From assembly GCA_947683425.1 (NCBI GenBank), contig CANTUQ010000037.1, positions 2,542,001 through 2,606,000 of the forward strand: 64,000 nt of DNA. Direction: 5' to 3'. Below, piece after piece: positions 49,530 to 60,776 of this stretch. The stretch comes from Excoecaria cochinchinensis. Its lineage: Eukaryota; Streptophyta; Magnoliopsida; Malpighiales; Euphorbiaceae. Position numbers and translations under genes: made by a program. The first letter of the stretch is position 1; each line of letters starts with the position of its first letter. The notes beneath the pieces are model-generated. The model ran no database searches. It was not told the DNA's origin and worked only from the letters and a program-made list of their open reading frames with translations.

Positions 49530-50777
49530 ACTAGGATTTAATATGCTCTCTAGGATTTTCTTCCGTATTACTTAAAAAACACCCTAAATTTTTAGATGGT
49601 AATGAACTTGCAAGTTGACCCAATTGAATCTCAAGATTATGAATGGATGAAGCATGATTTTTAGTAATTTGATCAATTTTTGGCTCAAGCTTCTTTTGGC
49701 TCTCATCTTGAGAGCTAATCTTAAAATTAATCTCCTCAATAAATTTATCAATTTTCCTTCAAATAATCCAAATATATCTTGTGGTTGTTGGAAACCTACA
49801 CTTCTATTTTGGTTATTACTATTATTTTCCCATGAAAGATTAGGATGATTTCTCCAACCAGGATTATAAGTATTAGAATATGGATTACCACGTCCTTGGC
49901 CTTGAATAAAATTCACTTGTTCCGCTTTACTAGCTAATCCTAAATTGCAATTTTCACTAATATGACCTTGTTGACCACACATAATGCATGCATTTTGTGA
50001 ACTTCCCCCCATTGCTAGACTATTAACCTTTTGAGTTAAAGCCTCAATTTGTGCTTGCAAAGCTACAACAGAATCTATTGCATGTACCCCCATAGCATTA
50101 GAATTAGATTCTCTTACTCTTTAGGTGGGCTACATACAATTGTTCATAGCCATCTCTTCTAACAATTCAAAGGCAGCTTCTATTATTTTCCTCATAAGAG
50201 AGCCACCAGCTGCAACATCTATGGTACCCCTAGTTATAGGGTTCACTTCATTATAGAAAGTTTGCATAAGTAACTCCCTTAGAAGGTTATGGTGAGGACA
50301 CATTCTCTGTAATTCTTTAAATATCTCCCAAGCTTCATACAAAGATTCATTGTCATGTTGCACAAAAGTTGTGATATCTTTTTTAATTTTTGCAGTTTTG
50401 GCTAGAGGAAAGTATTTAGATAAAAATGCTTGGGCTAATTGGTTCCAAGTGGTTATTGATCCTCTAGTTAGGGAATTCAACCAAGCCTTGGCTTTATCCT
50501 TCAAAGTGAAAGGGAAAAGCCTAAACTTAATTGCATCAGCTGAAACTCCATTAATTTTAAAAGTATCACAAATTTTCAAGAAATTTGCCAAATGAGCATT
50601 AGGATCCTCATTTGCTAAACTATAAACCTGAATGCTATTTTGAATCATTTGTAAGAAAGAAGGTTTAATTTCAAATTGGTTAGCATTTACCATAGGCCTT
50701 ACCACACTTTGTTGAGCACCACTCAATTCGGGTGTAGCAAAATCCATCAACCTTGGTGGATTCTCCTCTTCAGCCAT
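49530..50777 (-). pseudogene. Athila gag remnant
   Basis: Capsid/nucleocapsid of the element. The ATG at 50777 begins MAEEENPPRL. The capsid includes NQFEIKPSFLQMIQ, DPNAHLANFLKICDTF, RLFPFTLKDKAKAWLNSL and FLSKYFPLAKT, all typical of Athila/Tat Gag. Two stops lie near 50116-50128, then comes the knuckle CIMCGQQGHISENC and YNPGWRNHPNLSWENN. A frameshift near 49780 moves the conserved EIQLGQLASSL coil to another frame. The frame stops shortly after NPREH; protease is missing, so the sequence passes directly to the env-like leader. Confidence 0.88.
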
Positions 50778-50782
50778 GATAG

Positions 50783-52185
50783 TGTTAGTGGTTATGCCCT
50801 AGGCCAAACATTTGGGCCTTGATGTAATCAATACATTTTCATTTATATAATGGTTTTCTTCACATTGATATTATTGGCATGTTACATTATTGTAATGTTT
50901 ATGAATAACAATGTTATTCATGTTGTCCCTAGTCATTTATCAACAAAGGGCATAAAGATAAATTAAGACTAGTATAGATTTGCATTGATAATCATGGGAT
51001 GATTATATATGTTGATATAAATCAAATCTATAGGTACTTGCTAGAGAACAAAGTATTGGATAGACCCACTATAAGATCAATTCATGGGATAGTGTCATAA
51101 GTGATCTTATAATAGATATGTTATTGAATCCTTTGACCTGAGGTTATCATAGTTTCCTACATAAGGATCATTATGTTTTGACATAATCAAACGTTATCTT
51201 TAATCGGATAATTATAAAGTTTATGATCGGACATAATGAGAATTATGCGGAGGAAAGTGAATAATCAAGATGGAATTTGTCCCTCTTATGAGAGAGATAT
51301 CTATTGGGCCCCTCGATGAGTAGGACTATAAAATGCATGGCCGTACTCAAATGAATTGATAGTGTGATCAATGTCATTTGATTTTATCAGTCTACTTAGT
51401 GATCGAGAAATTATATGTTTGAACAATTTAAGTTTGACATGGACCATGACTTATGTTCGAACAAGATATCGTGTGACAAAAGGATAATAACATGTTCTAT
51501 TGACAGGTTAAAATCGGACTAATGATATTTAAATTATTTGGGTAGTCATAATGTCTTGCTAGAGACCAATTATGACTTGTGGGCTTATTATGGGATAAGA
51601 CCCACTGCCAACATAATATAAACCTATTGGGTCACACACCAAGACCAAAATGAACAATATGGATTTTATTGGGCTATTGGGCTATTATCTCTTGTTATTA
51701 ACTCTTATCAAAACTCAATTTCCGTTTTTCAAAAGGAATGAGAGTTTTAAGGTGGTTAAAAACATTGGATACCAACATTGGATACCAACATAGGATACCA
51801 ACATTGGATACCCTAGCTAGCATAACTTATTATTGAGAATAAGAAAGATTTACTCTAGCTAATTTTCTGAAGAGAAAAAATACAGCTACCATTGTTCTTC
51901 TTTGAGAAAGAAGAAAATCATAAAAATCCATTCGTATCTAAAGGGAGCTAGCACTCCTGCAACTTTGGTTCATTTTGATCGTGCGTGTGGATACCAGTAG
52001 AGGACGTTCGTGTTAAAGGCAACGTCTTCAGTTCGATTTAAAGGTGTTTAATTCAGCTTCCCACACAGAAAAGGTTAGTAAATCTTATCACTTCCATTTG
52101 AATCAATCGAAATACATGGATCCTGTTTTTCGGGTTTTATTTTTCCGCTGCGTTTAATTTGCATTATTCTGCTTAAAACCCAACA
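50783..52185. mobile_element. Solo LTR, 1403 bp, TSD GATAG
   Basis: TGTTAGTGGTTATGCCC...AAAACCCAACA, flanked by GATAG on both sides (50778-50782 and 52186-52190). It sits one base upstream of the Athila gag ATG. It does not share the Tekay-type terminal pattern; a Copia origin is likely but not shown. A short direct repeat GGATACCAACAT occurs three to four times near 51768-51810. No ORF is seen. Confidence 0.88.
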
Positions 52186-52420
52186 GATAGGTCTTATTCT
52201 TATTTTTCTTTTTGTTGGATTTTTGGTTACTTGACAAAAATCTCTCTATTTCAGGATTCAAAGGTTCAAGATTTTCTTAAGACCTTTTTGTACTAGGCAT
52301 GAACTATCAAATCCTATAAGAACAAAACAAAATAAAACTAATTTAATATTGTAATCCAAAATCATAAATCAAGATTCATAATGGCAATAAATAATCAATC
52401 ATTCATCGGCAACGGCGCCA
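52186..52420 (-). other. Athila leader with primer-binding site
   Basis: The sense strand TGGCGCCGTTGCC (52420-52408), next to the LTR end, matches the primer-binding site typical of Athila/Tat elements. The rest is untranslated leader leading to gag. Confidence 0.8.
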
Positions 52421-53836
52421 AAAACTTTTTAGCTTATTTCTAAGTGCTAATTCCGCAATTATACGGTGTACCGTTATAGTACAAAAGATGTCGATTCCAC
52501 GAGAAATGTGATTAATTTTACACACTACTACTACTACTCAATTTTAATCTTGTTTACAATGATCATAAATTTTATGAATGAAAGTGGAAATACTATGTCT
52601 AATACTATCTAGCCTAGTTATTTATTGTCGGAGAAGAAAAATGATTAATGATGATAAAGTAATAATAAATAGAACTTGAATTGATTATTCTTGATTATAA
52701 GTATATTCTTGTCATGCAAGCCAAGTTGAATAAGATTCTAATTTACTCTCTCAACATAAACTAGAGTGCCTAAAACATACATTTATAATTCTAACTCACA
52801 ATTTTCATTAATGAATTAGAGGGTTATACATGCAAATTTCAAGAATAATAAATAACATATAACAACCATCTAATATTATGATTTCTCAAATAATACTTCA
52901 ATGATGAACTTCTATTAGATTTAAGTAAGAATTTATCTTTCAATTAAACACTTACTTATAATGATCATGCATAAAAATACTAATAGAAAATTCTACAAGA
53001 AATAATATCAAATTAATATTAATAATAAAATATAACATTGAATATTCTAGTTCATAAATGCATCATTCAATAGTTACAAAAAATAAGTAAAAGATAAGAA
53101 ATGAAGAAGGAGATTCCTCAACCCTTTTCCCTTTCACACAGGATATCCTCTTCTCTGTAAGAAATCTTCTCTTCAAAACATAAAAATCCTAACTTGAAAA
53201 CTTTAATTAAAAAAATGTACTCTCAAACTTATAGAAATTCTTAATAAAAAATTCAACTCCTAAAATTACAGTTAAATGTTATATTTATAATGTTCTAAAA
53301 GATATGTCTTTTCAAGTGTCTCTTCAAAAGGTTGCAAGACTTGGTGGAGAGACATAACATTTCAAAGCAAAGCTTGAATTCAACTGCCCAATAGTTCTCT
53401 CTGTCGCGATCACGACAGAGTACGCCTTCATCTTCGCTCCACCTCCCTCGCGCTGGCTCTTCTCCGCGGGATGTCGTGACCTCGCGATGGGCGGCCTTGC
53501 TTGCAACAATGCACGCCAGTTCCCTCTCTTCTTCTCTTTGGCTCTCTTCATTGGCGCGTCTTGTCGCGCTCGCAACAAATTGCTTTTCTCCTTTGCTTTC
53601 TTCTCTTCCTTTCTTCTCTTCCTTCTTTGCTTGGCACTTTCTATCATGCTCGCGACAGATTCTTCTCTTCCTTAGCTTAGTTTTGCTCCTTTCTCCTATT
53701 GTCTCCATTTTCTCCTACACACATAAAACTTAAACAAAAACATAAAAGATACCTAATTATAACACAATTAACTACACATAAACATTATTTCAATCCTAAA
53801 ATATGGATTAAATATGAGCTATTTAGACTCATATCA
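52421..53836 (-). repeat. Athila 5' LTR
   Basis: The sense strand starts TGATATGAGTC and ends next to the primer-binding site. It aligns throughout with 32256-33642 at about three quarters identity. A TATA-like TTATAAATATAAC is at 53289-53281, about 107 bp downstream of its palindrome array. Confidence 0.75.
53396..53665. repeat. TGTCGCG-type palindrome array (Athila 5' LTR)
   Basis: Copies include CTGTCGCGATCACGACAGAG (53401-53420), TGTCGCGCTCGCAACAAA and ATCATGCTCGCGACAGA. Confidence 0.8.
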
Positions 53837-53841
53837 AAAGG

Positions 53842-54896
53842 ACCCTGCTGTGATGCTGGGGTGCAAAGCAAGTCGTCCATATCTATATCAAAATCCACTC
53901 TCTCAGGTATGTCAGGTTGATCCTCCTTTGACTGAGGATGGTGAGGCTGCTCCTCCTTAGGCTGAGATTGGTTGTGAGGCTCCTCCTCTGGCTGGGCTTT
54001 CTCTGGGATAGATGGGAGAGGAGAAAAATGGTAGAACTGGTGGGTCTTTGCAATAGTGAGCTGCCTGTACTCTCCTAGAAGCTCAGGTACCTATGTGATC
54101 ATCCCTATTGTACAGGCCGTAGCTAAATCAACATAAATGTCATCATTTAATGGCAGCCTAAAAGTAGCTACGTCGGCCCTTTGATGAAGTAAAACTCTAC
54201 TGACCACCCCTCCTGCGGAAATATGTGATGTGGAGCCCCGAGACAGTCTAACCATATTAGCCACAATCTCAAGACTAATGTTGAGGGGTCTGCCATCATC
54301 ATTGCCCATAAACTCTAGATCTCTGTAGCATTAACTAACCCTAGACTGCCTGCTCGGCCCAAATATGAACTAAAAAGCACTCAGTGATTATACTTGAGGC
54401 CTTAAAAGGAGAGCATAGTGCCCTTTATTGTATCATGATCATACGGAGCTCCAGGTAGAGTGATAGCCTCCCAGTACTATTTCCTGACAGATTGCTCTGT
54501 TATCATATCATGCGCTCTAGTCAGGAGCCCTAATGCTTGTGCAAAGGCCTGGTGAGTCATGCTATATGGGTGGCCTCTGACCCTCAACTAGATAACTCCC
54601 TCTTCTATGTCTGGTCTTTGGAAACCTCTGTACTATAAAGTATCCAGGAACTCCCTCACGACCTCTGGGTAGTTCTAAAATGACGGTCTGAGGAAAATGG
54701 TCCATCCTACTGCCTTTATCAAGGCATCTACCTCCTGTAGCATGCCCATCTGCTGAAGAAAAAGACGTGAGATAAAATGGCTGGATCGAAGCTGAATACG
54801 AGCTAAGACCTCAAATCGCTCCCTTTAATCGAGGGACATCCACCCCAGAGCCTGTGACTCTGAAGGATCTTGTGAAACGTTATGCCTCGGTGGCAT
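53842..54896 (-). pseudogene. Third Athila-type ORF remnant (ATHILA ORF1-like)
   Basis: Starts MPPRHNVSQDPSES at 54896 and reads, with about six stops, RERFEVLARIQLRSSHFI, LRVRGHPYSMTHQAFAQALG, YWEAITLPGAPYDHDTIKG and LFSSYLGRAGS. The pattern of a G-x-x-YSM..F..ALG block, then W.-I......YD...IK, then a final SLG block is that of the ATHILA ORF1 / plant transposon protein family. It is not alignable by eye with env-like ORFs 1 and 2, so it is a different lineage. Its C-terminal frame runs straight up to the LTR at 53836. Confidence 0.6.
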
Positions 54897-55168
54897 CTTA
54901 AAAGAATTAAAAGTTAGTCCTGTTTGAAAATGATTGATCAAATTATAACTAAATGACTATTTTTTGAAATTTCGGCAGCATCCTGGCTATGACATGCCCA
55001 ACCAAAAATTTTTTGTCAACATTTCGACTATAACGTGCCCAACTGAAAATTCTTTGGCAACATCCCAGCTAGGATTTTCCTAACCTCCTACACAAAAAAA
55101 AATAAGCAGCTTGGCAAGCCTCAGGCCCCAACAAGTCATAGCAATTTCACAAATATTTACAAATTAAC
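54897..55168. other. Non-coding flank of the third Athila-type ORF
   Basis: Contains a direct repeat of an AACTGAAAATTCTTTGGCAAC / AACCAAAAATTTTTTGTCAAC type (54990-55065). It is interrupted at 55169 by a solo LTR and resumes at 58024. Confidence 0.5.
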
Positions 55169-58018
55169 TGTAACGTCCCGATTTGGCCCTAGATGAATTT
55201 CAGAATTTTTGTTTGGTAATTCAAGAGTTTGTGTGTATAAGAGAGTGCATTTGAATTAGTTTCCAAGTTGATTAAGGTTAAAAGTTTTGCTAGAAGAAAA
55301 TTATTTTGAGAAGATGAATAAGTGGCTTGTGTGAGGGTCCTGTCGCGGGCGCGACAGAACGCTTCCCATGAAGCCTAATTGAGTTGGATTATTTTGGAAT
55401 TATTTGATGTGTTATGGACATGTGGCAGTGTAGGGGAGTGACACATGGCAATATGGGAATGTAACTTGGTCTAAATGAGTTTTTTTTAAGTAAATAAATG
55501 CATTAATGAAGTGGTAAGGGGCATTTAAGGAAGTGGTTTGGCATTTATGAGATTTGGTGGGCATTAGTGAGAGGATTTGGCTTTCTTTGGGTTGACTGGC
55601 CACTCCCTTCCTCTTACTTCTTTTAATTTCTGCTTTTGGCCTACAGTTCTTCTTTTGTTTCTTTGCTTTTGGATTTTTCCGTGCTCTTTTGCTTTGCCAT
55701 ATCTTTTCCTTTTCTTCTTCATTTGCTTTGTTCTTTGAGTGAACCTCTTGGATTGGTTTGAAGGGAGTGTCAAAAGGGTAGAGTTAGATTCTTGAGAAGA
55801 GGTAAGTGGTTTGATTTCTGTTAGTATTGGTCTTCTTTTTCTGGGTTTTGTCTTTGATTTAAAGTGGAAAGAGGTTTAACTCAAGTGTTTTCTATATGAT
55901 TTATTGAAGCGGTTAATAAGAAGCTGGTTAAAGGCAAAGAGAAGGTCGGGATTGAGTAGAGAGCAGTGGTCAAGCTGTCCAAAGGTTGGGATCGAGTGTG
56001 ATTTTATGATTTCTACATGTGTTCTTGAGTTATATGCTTGAATAGAGTATATTTGTTTGGATATTCATTTTGATTGCTTGCGGTGCTCCTATAATATATG
56101 TTTATGATTATGTAATGTGATCATTTGTATGTGGGTTGATGATAGTAGATGATTGCCATATAGTTTTTGAGTGTAAGATATGATTCTGGGGAAACTCTGT
56201 TCATTTTTCATCCGACCTCCGTATAATATTTTTATCATAAGTGGAGTTTTAGACCTCAAAATTGAGTGATTGTTAAGGCATTAGAACCATGGCTTCAATA
56301 CCTATAAAATTCTCAAAATTTACCTTGAGTGAATTCTTGCTCTAAGATCCTGAAATTTGGCCAAAACAGAGGTGTCTCTACTTTGGCCAGTTCATTTAAG
56401 CAGTTCAAATTGTGTAGATCATATCTAACGTTATAGATGTCCAATTGACCAGAAAATTATCCTATTTAAAAAATAACTTCCTAGGGAACAATTGTTAAGA
56501 AGAACATCTTGCCTAAAAATGACGTTTACATGTTGGTTTACGCGATACAAATTTGAGGTGAGAAGCAGTCTCGTGAAGGTTCCTGATGGAGCCTTCTGTC
56601 GCGAGCGCGACAAAACAGGTCAGCAGAGTGATTTTCTTCTTGATTTAGAGCCTATGGTTGGAATGAATCAATTCCCCACCTTTACCCTCAACTAATTTGT
56701 ATATTTTTATGTGTTTTTCTTCCCGAATTGAACTCGTATTACACCGAAACATTTTCGGGGTCTATACCATGCATGTTTAGGTTTATCAAATGATTATAAG
56801 TTTAGTATCTGGGTAAATAATGCTACAACATAAGAGTATAAGAATGGAACTAAGTGTATTCATGCTTGTTAAGTGTTGAACACGACATGCCATGTGATAT
56901 TGATTGTTATATAATGCATGAGTTATTGTAATGCATTTGGTATAGTTTATAGAGTCTTTATGCAATCTGGCTTCTGTTGCGAGCATGACTTCTTGTCGCG
57001 ATCGCCATAGTAAGCCCCTTTCCCGTTTTGCTCTGCTTCTGAAAAATGTTTTCTTTTTGTCTTGCTTGGCGTGTTTCCTCCCTAGTGCATAATTTATACT
57101 TGCTTATTCCTCTTTTATACTATAATAGAGTTATGTATTGGTAAATATTAACATGATAGGATTTTTAATTGTGATCCTAGTAGTATTAAGTATTCTATTT
57201 TGAGTTATTGAGTCAAGCCTGAAGTGTCATAGTAGTGGATAGATAAGCATGCTTATAAAGGGACAGAGGCAGCTGCAACAGTGACTGTAGTTGTGTCTAC
57301 TTGATGAATACATAATGTATTCAACGTTATTGAGTTAGTTCTCTAGAGTTTATACAATACCCACAGTACCCGTATCCACCGTTATTGAGAATTCAGGCTA
57401 ATGTATATTTTGTAGTGTACAAGAGATGAAGCAGTGATTTGTATGTGTATATGAACATAGTATGACATGATATTAATATTGCTGCCGTATTTGGATTTTG
57501 CACATGAATTGCTTACCAGGTTGTGTATATGATTATTTGTATATGACATGACTCTTGATTTGCATGTGATTTATTGGTGACTTCGTTCGAAGTCTATTAT
57601 TTCTATTTATCCCCACTAAGCGTTATCGCTTAGCACGGGTGTTTTTTCGTGTAGGTTTACAGGACGCGACTAGAGAGTTTACATCTGCAGGTCATGGCCA
57701 CTAGGAGCTTGATGAAGAACTTTTTGTATAAGATAGAGTTTTTGGATGTTTTGAGTAACATCATTATGTATATAGAAAGTATAATACCATAGTATAAATG
57801 TTAACTGTTTTGTATATGTACCAAAAGTGAATATGTAATAAGTATAAAACTTTTGTAATATGTACAGTTTATATATATGATATAAGAGATGTATGTTTGG
57901 CCTAAGTTATTCTAATTATTTAATTTATAGCTTCCACTTTTGAGTTTATATGTATGAATGCGTTTGTTTTTGCGCGTAGCAACCCGATATTCCTTCTCGG
58001 GGGTATTGGGGTGTTACA
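55169..58018 (+). mobile_element. Tekay-type solo LTR, 2850 bp, TSD TTAAC
   Basis: TGTAACGTCCCGATTTGG...TTGGGGTGTTACA flanked by TTAAC on both sides (55164-55168 and 58019-58023). It carries palindromes GTCGCGGGCGCGACAGAA (55342), CTGTCGCGAGCGCGACAAA (56598) and a decayed pair near 56974-57005, plus both stem-loops at 57579-57633. No ORF is supported. Confidence 0.92.
57579..57633 (+). other. Pair of conserved LTR stem-loops
   Basis: Stem-loop 2 (57579-57594) is GACTTCG/CGAAGTC, a different sequence from the GACGACC-type stem in the same place elsewhere, yet still a perfect inverted repeat. Stem-loop 1 (57616-57633) is CTAAGCG-TTAT-CGCTTAG. Confidence 0.8.
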
Positions 58019-58023
58019 TTAAC

Positions 58024-58898
58024 TATTTCGCAAGGCATTAATATTCACCAAAATTGCTATTGGCAATCAATGCAAACTAAAAATTCCTACTGCCTGACTT
58101 ATTTATTGCAAATATTTACCTTTATTTTCCTTTTTCTTTTTTTCTTCTTTTATTTTTTTTTAACTGATAATGTCTAAGGAAACATATATATACAAAAAAG
58201 GTGCAGAATTTGTCATATTTTAAAGCATGCATATCTAAGTGTGTGTAAAAATATAAATTAAGAAGAAGTGGGAAAAATAATGAAAACTAACCTGGAAGTC
58301 GACAAAGCTACTCGAAAAAAATGGAATAAGACTCAAAAAATAGACCCGAACGTGCGCTACTATCCTAAGAGTGTTTAGGCGTAAATGGCGCACAAAATGG
58401 ACAAGAAATGAGGGAGATAATGCCAAAAAATCGAGTTGGTATGGTGATTGGCGAGAGGAGAAGAAAAGAAAAGAAGAAGGAAATGAAGGTACATGCAGCA
58501 GTGCAGGGTTTTATAACCTCACATGACTGACGAGTAACCCTCACATATAGCGAGTCACGGGCTGGTCCTTAAGCTCGTCGGTCATTTCAAACCTACTTTT
58601 TTTTTGAAAATTACATAAAACCCAAATTTTACTTCTAGGACCTGGGACAAAATTAATTCTAAATATTTAAAAATATTCCCTAAATATTTTGACCCCCGAC
58701 TTCTTGTGAGTGATGCATACGCCAATTTTTTTTTTATTTGCAAAACTTAACAAGACAAATGTGCAGAAATGACTTATGCATGTGAAATGTATGAGTTATG
58801 CAGAAAGAATGCAAAAAGTGATCCGTCCAAGTGAATAAGGATTAAGGGACGGGCAAGCCATGGCTCACTTGAGTCATGCCCATCCCTCGTTGCTTTTC
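58024..58898. other. Non-coding stretch
   Basis: T-rich runs near 58120-58160 and an A/G-rich run near 58440-58490. No ORF or domain is recognised. Upstream DNA for the TATA box at 58899. Confidence 0.45.
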
Positions 58899-58907
58899 TA
58901 TAAAAGG
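58899..58907 (+). promoter_or_regulatory. TATA box of a plus-strand transposon transcript
   Basis: CTATAAAAGGCC, a strong plant TATA context, about 150-250 bp before the DUF7745-like reading frame. Confidence 0.5.
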
Positions 58908-59066
58908 CCTTCAATTTCTCAGATTTTACGCCTCCTTCTTATTGTCTTTTGGTCAAAACTTTTCACCAAGTATTTTCCCTTCTTCTTTTCCTTTTCAATT
59001 CTATTTTCTTTTCCCTTTTTATTTCCTGCACAGACATCCCAAACATGTTGACATCAGCCCTTACTA

Positions 59067-60392
59067 AACTGCACTGAATTTTGGACGACCTCGAATCTTA
59101 GGAAAATTCCACTTTACCTCCCTATTCTAGCCTGAAATTCTTGAGGAGAGTTATACTTGACGAAAACCTCCTACTTACTGTTGTTGCTATTGGGATCTTC
59201 GGTTTCACATTTTTAGATTCAGTCATCAAGAATTATGCCCCCTGGTTAAGGAATTTGCTGCAATTATTGGCACAAGGTTTTCTCTTGGCACCCTACCTTG
59301 CATCCCAAGTTGTGGGTTGGTTTGTGCTAGAGATGTGGCATAGGTTATGGGCATTTCACCCTTGGCAGCTGCTAGACTGGCGCCCCAAGATACCTCATTC
59401 ACCTTGGAACCAATGATTGAGGCGCTGGATGATTTTTTTGATATGCCCACCTATTGGGCCAGTATTATTCTGTTGTTTTGTTTGTCTAGGTATTTGACAG
59501 TGACCTCTTATGACTTAATCGGTGATTATCGACTATTTGGCATATTATACGGCATACATCGGGGGATGACACCTTTCTCACTGATTTTAGCTGAGACAAT
59601 TCTAGGCTTGGACGCACTCTGTACCGACCTTGCTGCTTTCTGCACCGGAAGTCACTTATTGCTCCAGGTAAGCACTTGTCATTGTTTTTACAGGTAATGC
59701 ATCCCTTGTGGATTTTCACACTAACTTTTCTTAACGGAAAATGCGTCTTTTTGGATTTTTATATAATCCTGTGCCTGATTTTTGCCTGGAGTGGATCCAA
59801 TCCATTCCAGCGGCTTTCCTTTATTTTTTTTTATTTTTTTTCTTTTTTTTTTCACGAGGTTTTACTTTTCAGATATGGCTGTAGGAGAAACTGAGATTAT
59901 TATCTGAGCCTCTTCCCAGAGTGATTAGCATATACTCATTAATGCATTTCCTTCCTAGATAGCGGATGTATACTTTTGAGTCCCCTGATGAAGGCATTTT
60001 CGATTGATTACAGTGACAGATGGTGACATTAGCTTTACGTGCCCTTGCCTACTTCCTCACTCCATGACTCAGATGGTCCTTCAGGATGCGTTCCCCTATG
60101 TAGGTTCCATAAAGCCACATTTTATATCAATGCCCGCTGTGCTCAACAGTTTGGAGGTCGACAGGATATTGTGAAGTGCCCGTTATCTTTTCAGGGCAAC
60201 ATTCTGTCTGCTGCATTCATCTTTGGCTATCATGGCCTCTGGACACGGCTGTCCGTTAGGAGAAACATTCTAAGGGTTAAGGATTGTAACTTCACTACTT
60301 CAAACAACTACAAGAGATGGGTGACTAGCCCTGCGATCGACAATAGGACCAACTGGCTCAAATATCATGCAAGTAAGAGCAGTAAAGAATAG
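59067..60392 (+). pseudogene. DUF7745-like transposon ORF remnant
   Basis: A broken frame on the strand opposite to the neighbouring pol. Pieces read DSVIKNYAPWLRN, then (another frame) FTLEPMIEALDDFFDMPTYW, GDYRLFGILYGIHRGMTPFS and LILAETILGLDALC, and later KATFYINARCAQQFGGRQDIV (60087-60150). The ...FG.....G..P....LAET...L and QFG.RQ blocks match the DUF7745 domain, which accompanies Tat/Ogre-type and other plant transposons; its role is unknown. An intron or deletion may separate the halves (59700-60038). Confidence 0.5.
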
Positions 60393-60776
60393 CTATTTAG
60401 ATCACATAAATTCAATAAAGAACAATGCTTCTCTTTTTATAAGAGAACTAGATAACATGAGTTAAATTGTTTTGTTTTATATCTTATCTCATAATTGTGT
60501 ATATTTCAACATGATTTCATTATACATGATCATCATTTGACTTAAACTCAAAAATTCAAAACAACACCTAATCTCGGAATAGACCTTGTAAGCATCAAAC
60601 TCCTATTTTCAATCAGCCCTCTCGGGTTGTTTTGATTGGATATTTTCTCTTAGCCCCTAATTTTTACCCAGGATGCCTTTTTTTTTCACCCTGATGGGGC
60701 GCCTAATTTTAGCAAGGTCACCTTTTTCGATTTTCGATACGCTGGACATTTTATTCTTTTTTTTTAATTCTTGGTC
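60393..60776. other. Junction between two convergent element remnants
   Basis: Non-coding. Contains T-runs near 60680 and 60755. No boundary signature such as an LTR end or target duplication could be recognised. Confidence 0.45.

Larger units (their letters stand above)
32256..53836 (-). mobile_element. Rearranged Athila-type Ty3/Gypsy element carrying three later insertions
   Basis: Read on the minus strand: LTR (53836-52421), primer-binding site TGGCGCCGTTGCC (52420-52408), gag (50777-49530), env-like ORF 2 (48821-47808, truncated), integrase C-terminus (47800-47610 continuing at 40750-40625), env-like ORF 1 (40003-38758), polypurine tract and LTR (33642-32256). Protease, reverse transcriptase and RNase H are absent. 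Insertions are a solo LTR, a Tekay-type element and a CACTA element. The two outer LTRs are only about 75% alike by eye and lack a matching target duplication, so this is probably a fusion of two elements. Confidence 0.75.

Noticed and set aside
53836..53841. Candidate target duplication AAAGG at the right end of the Athila element
   Set aside because: No matching five bases at the left end near 32255, so it is not used as evidence of a single insertion.
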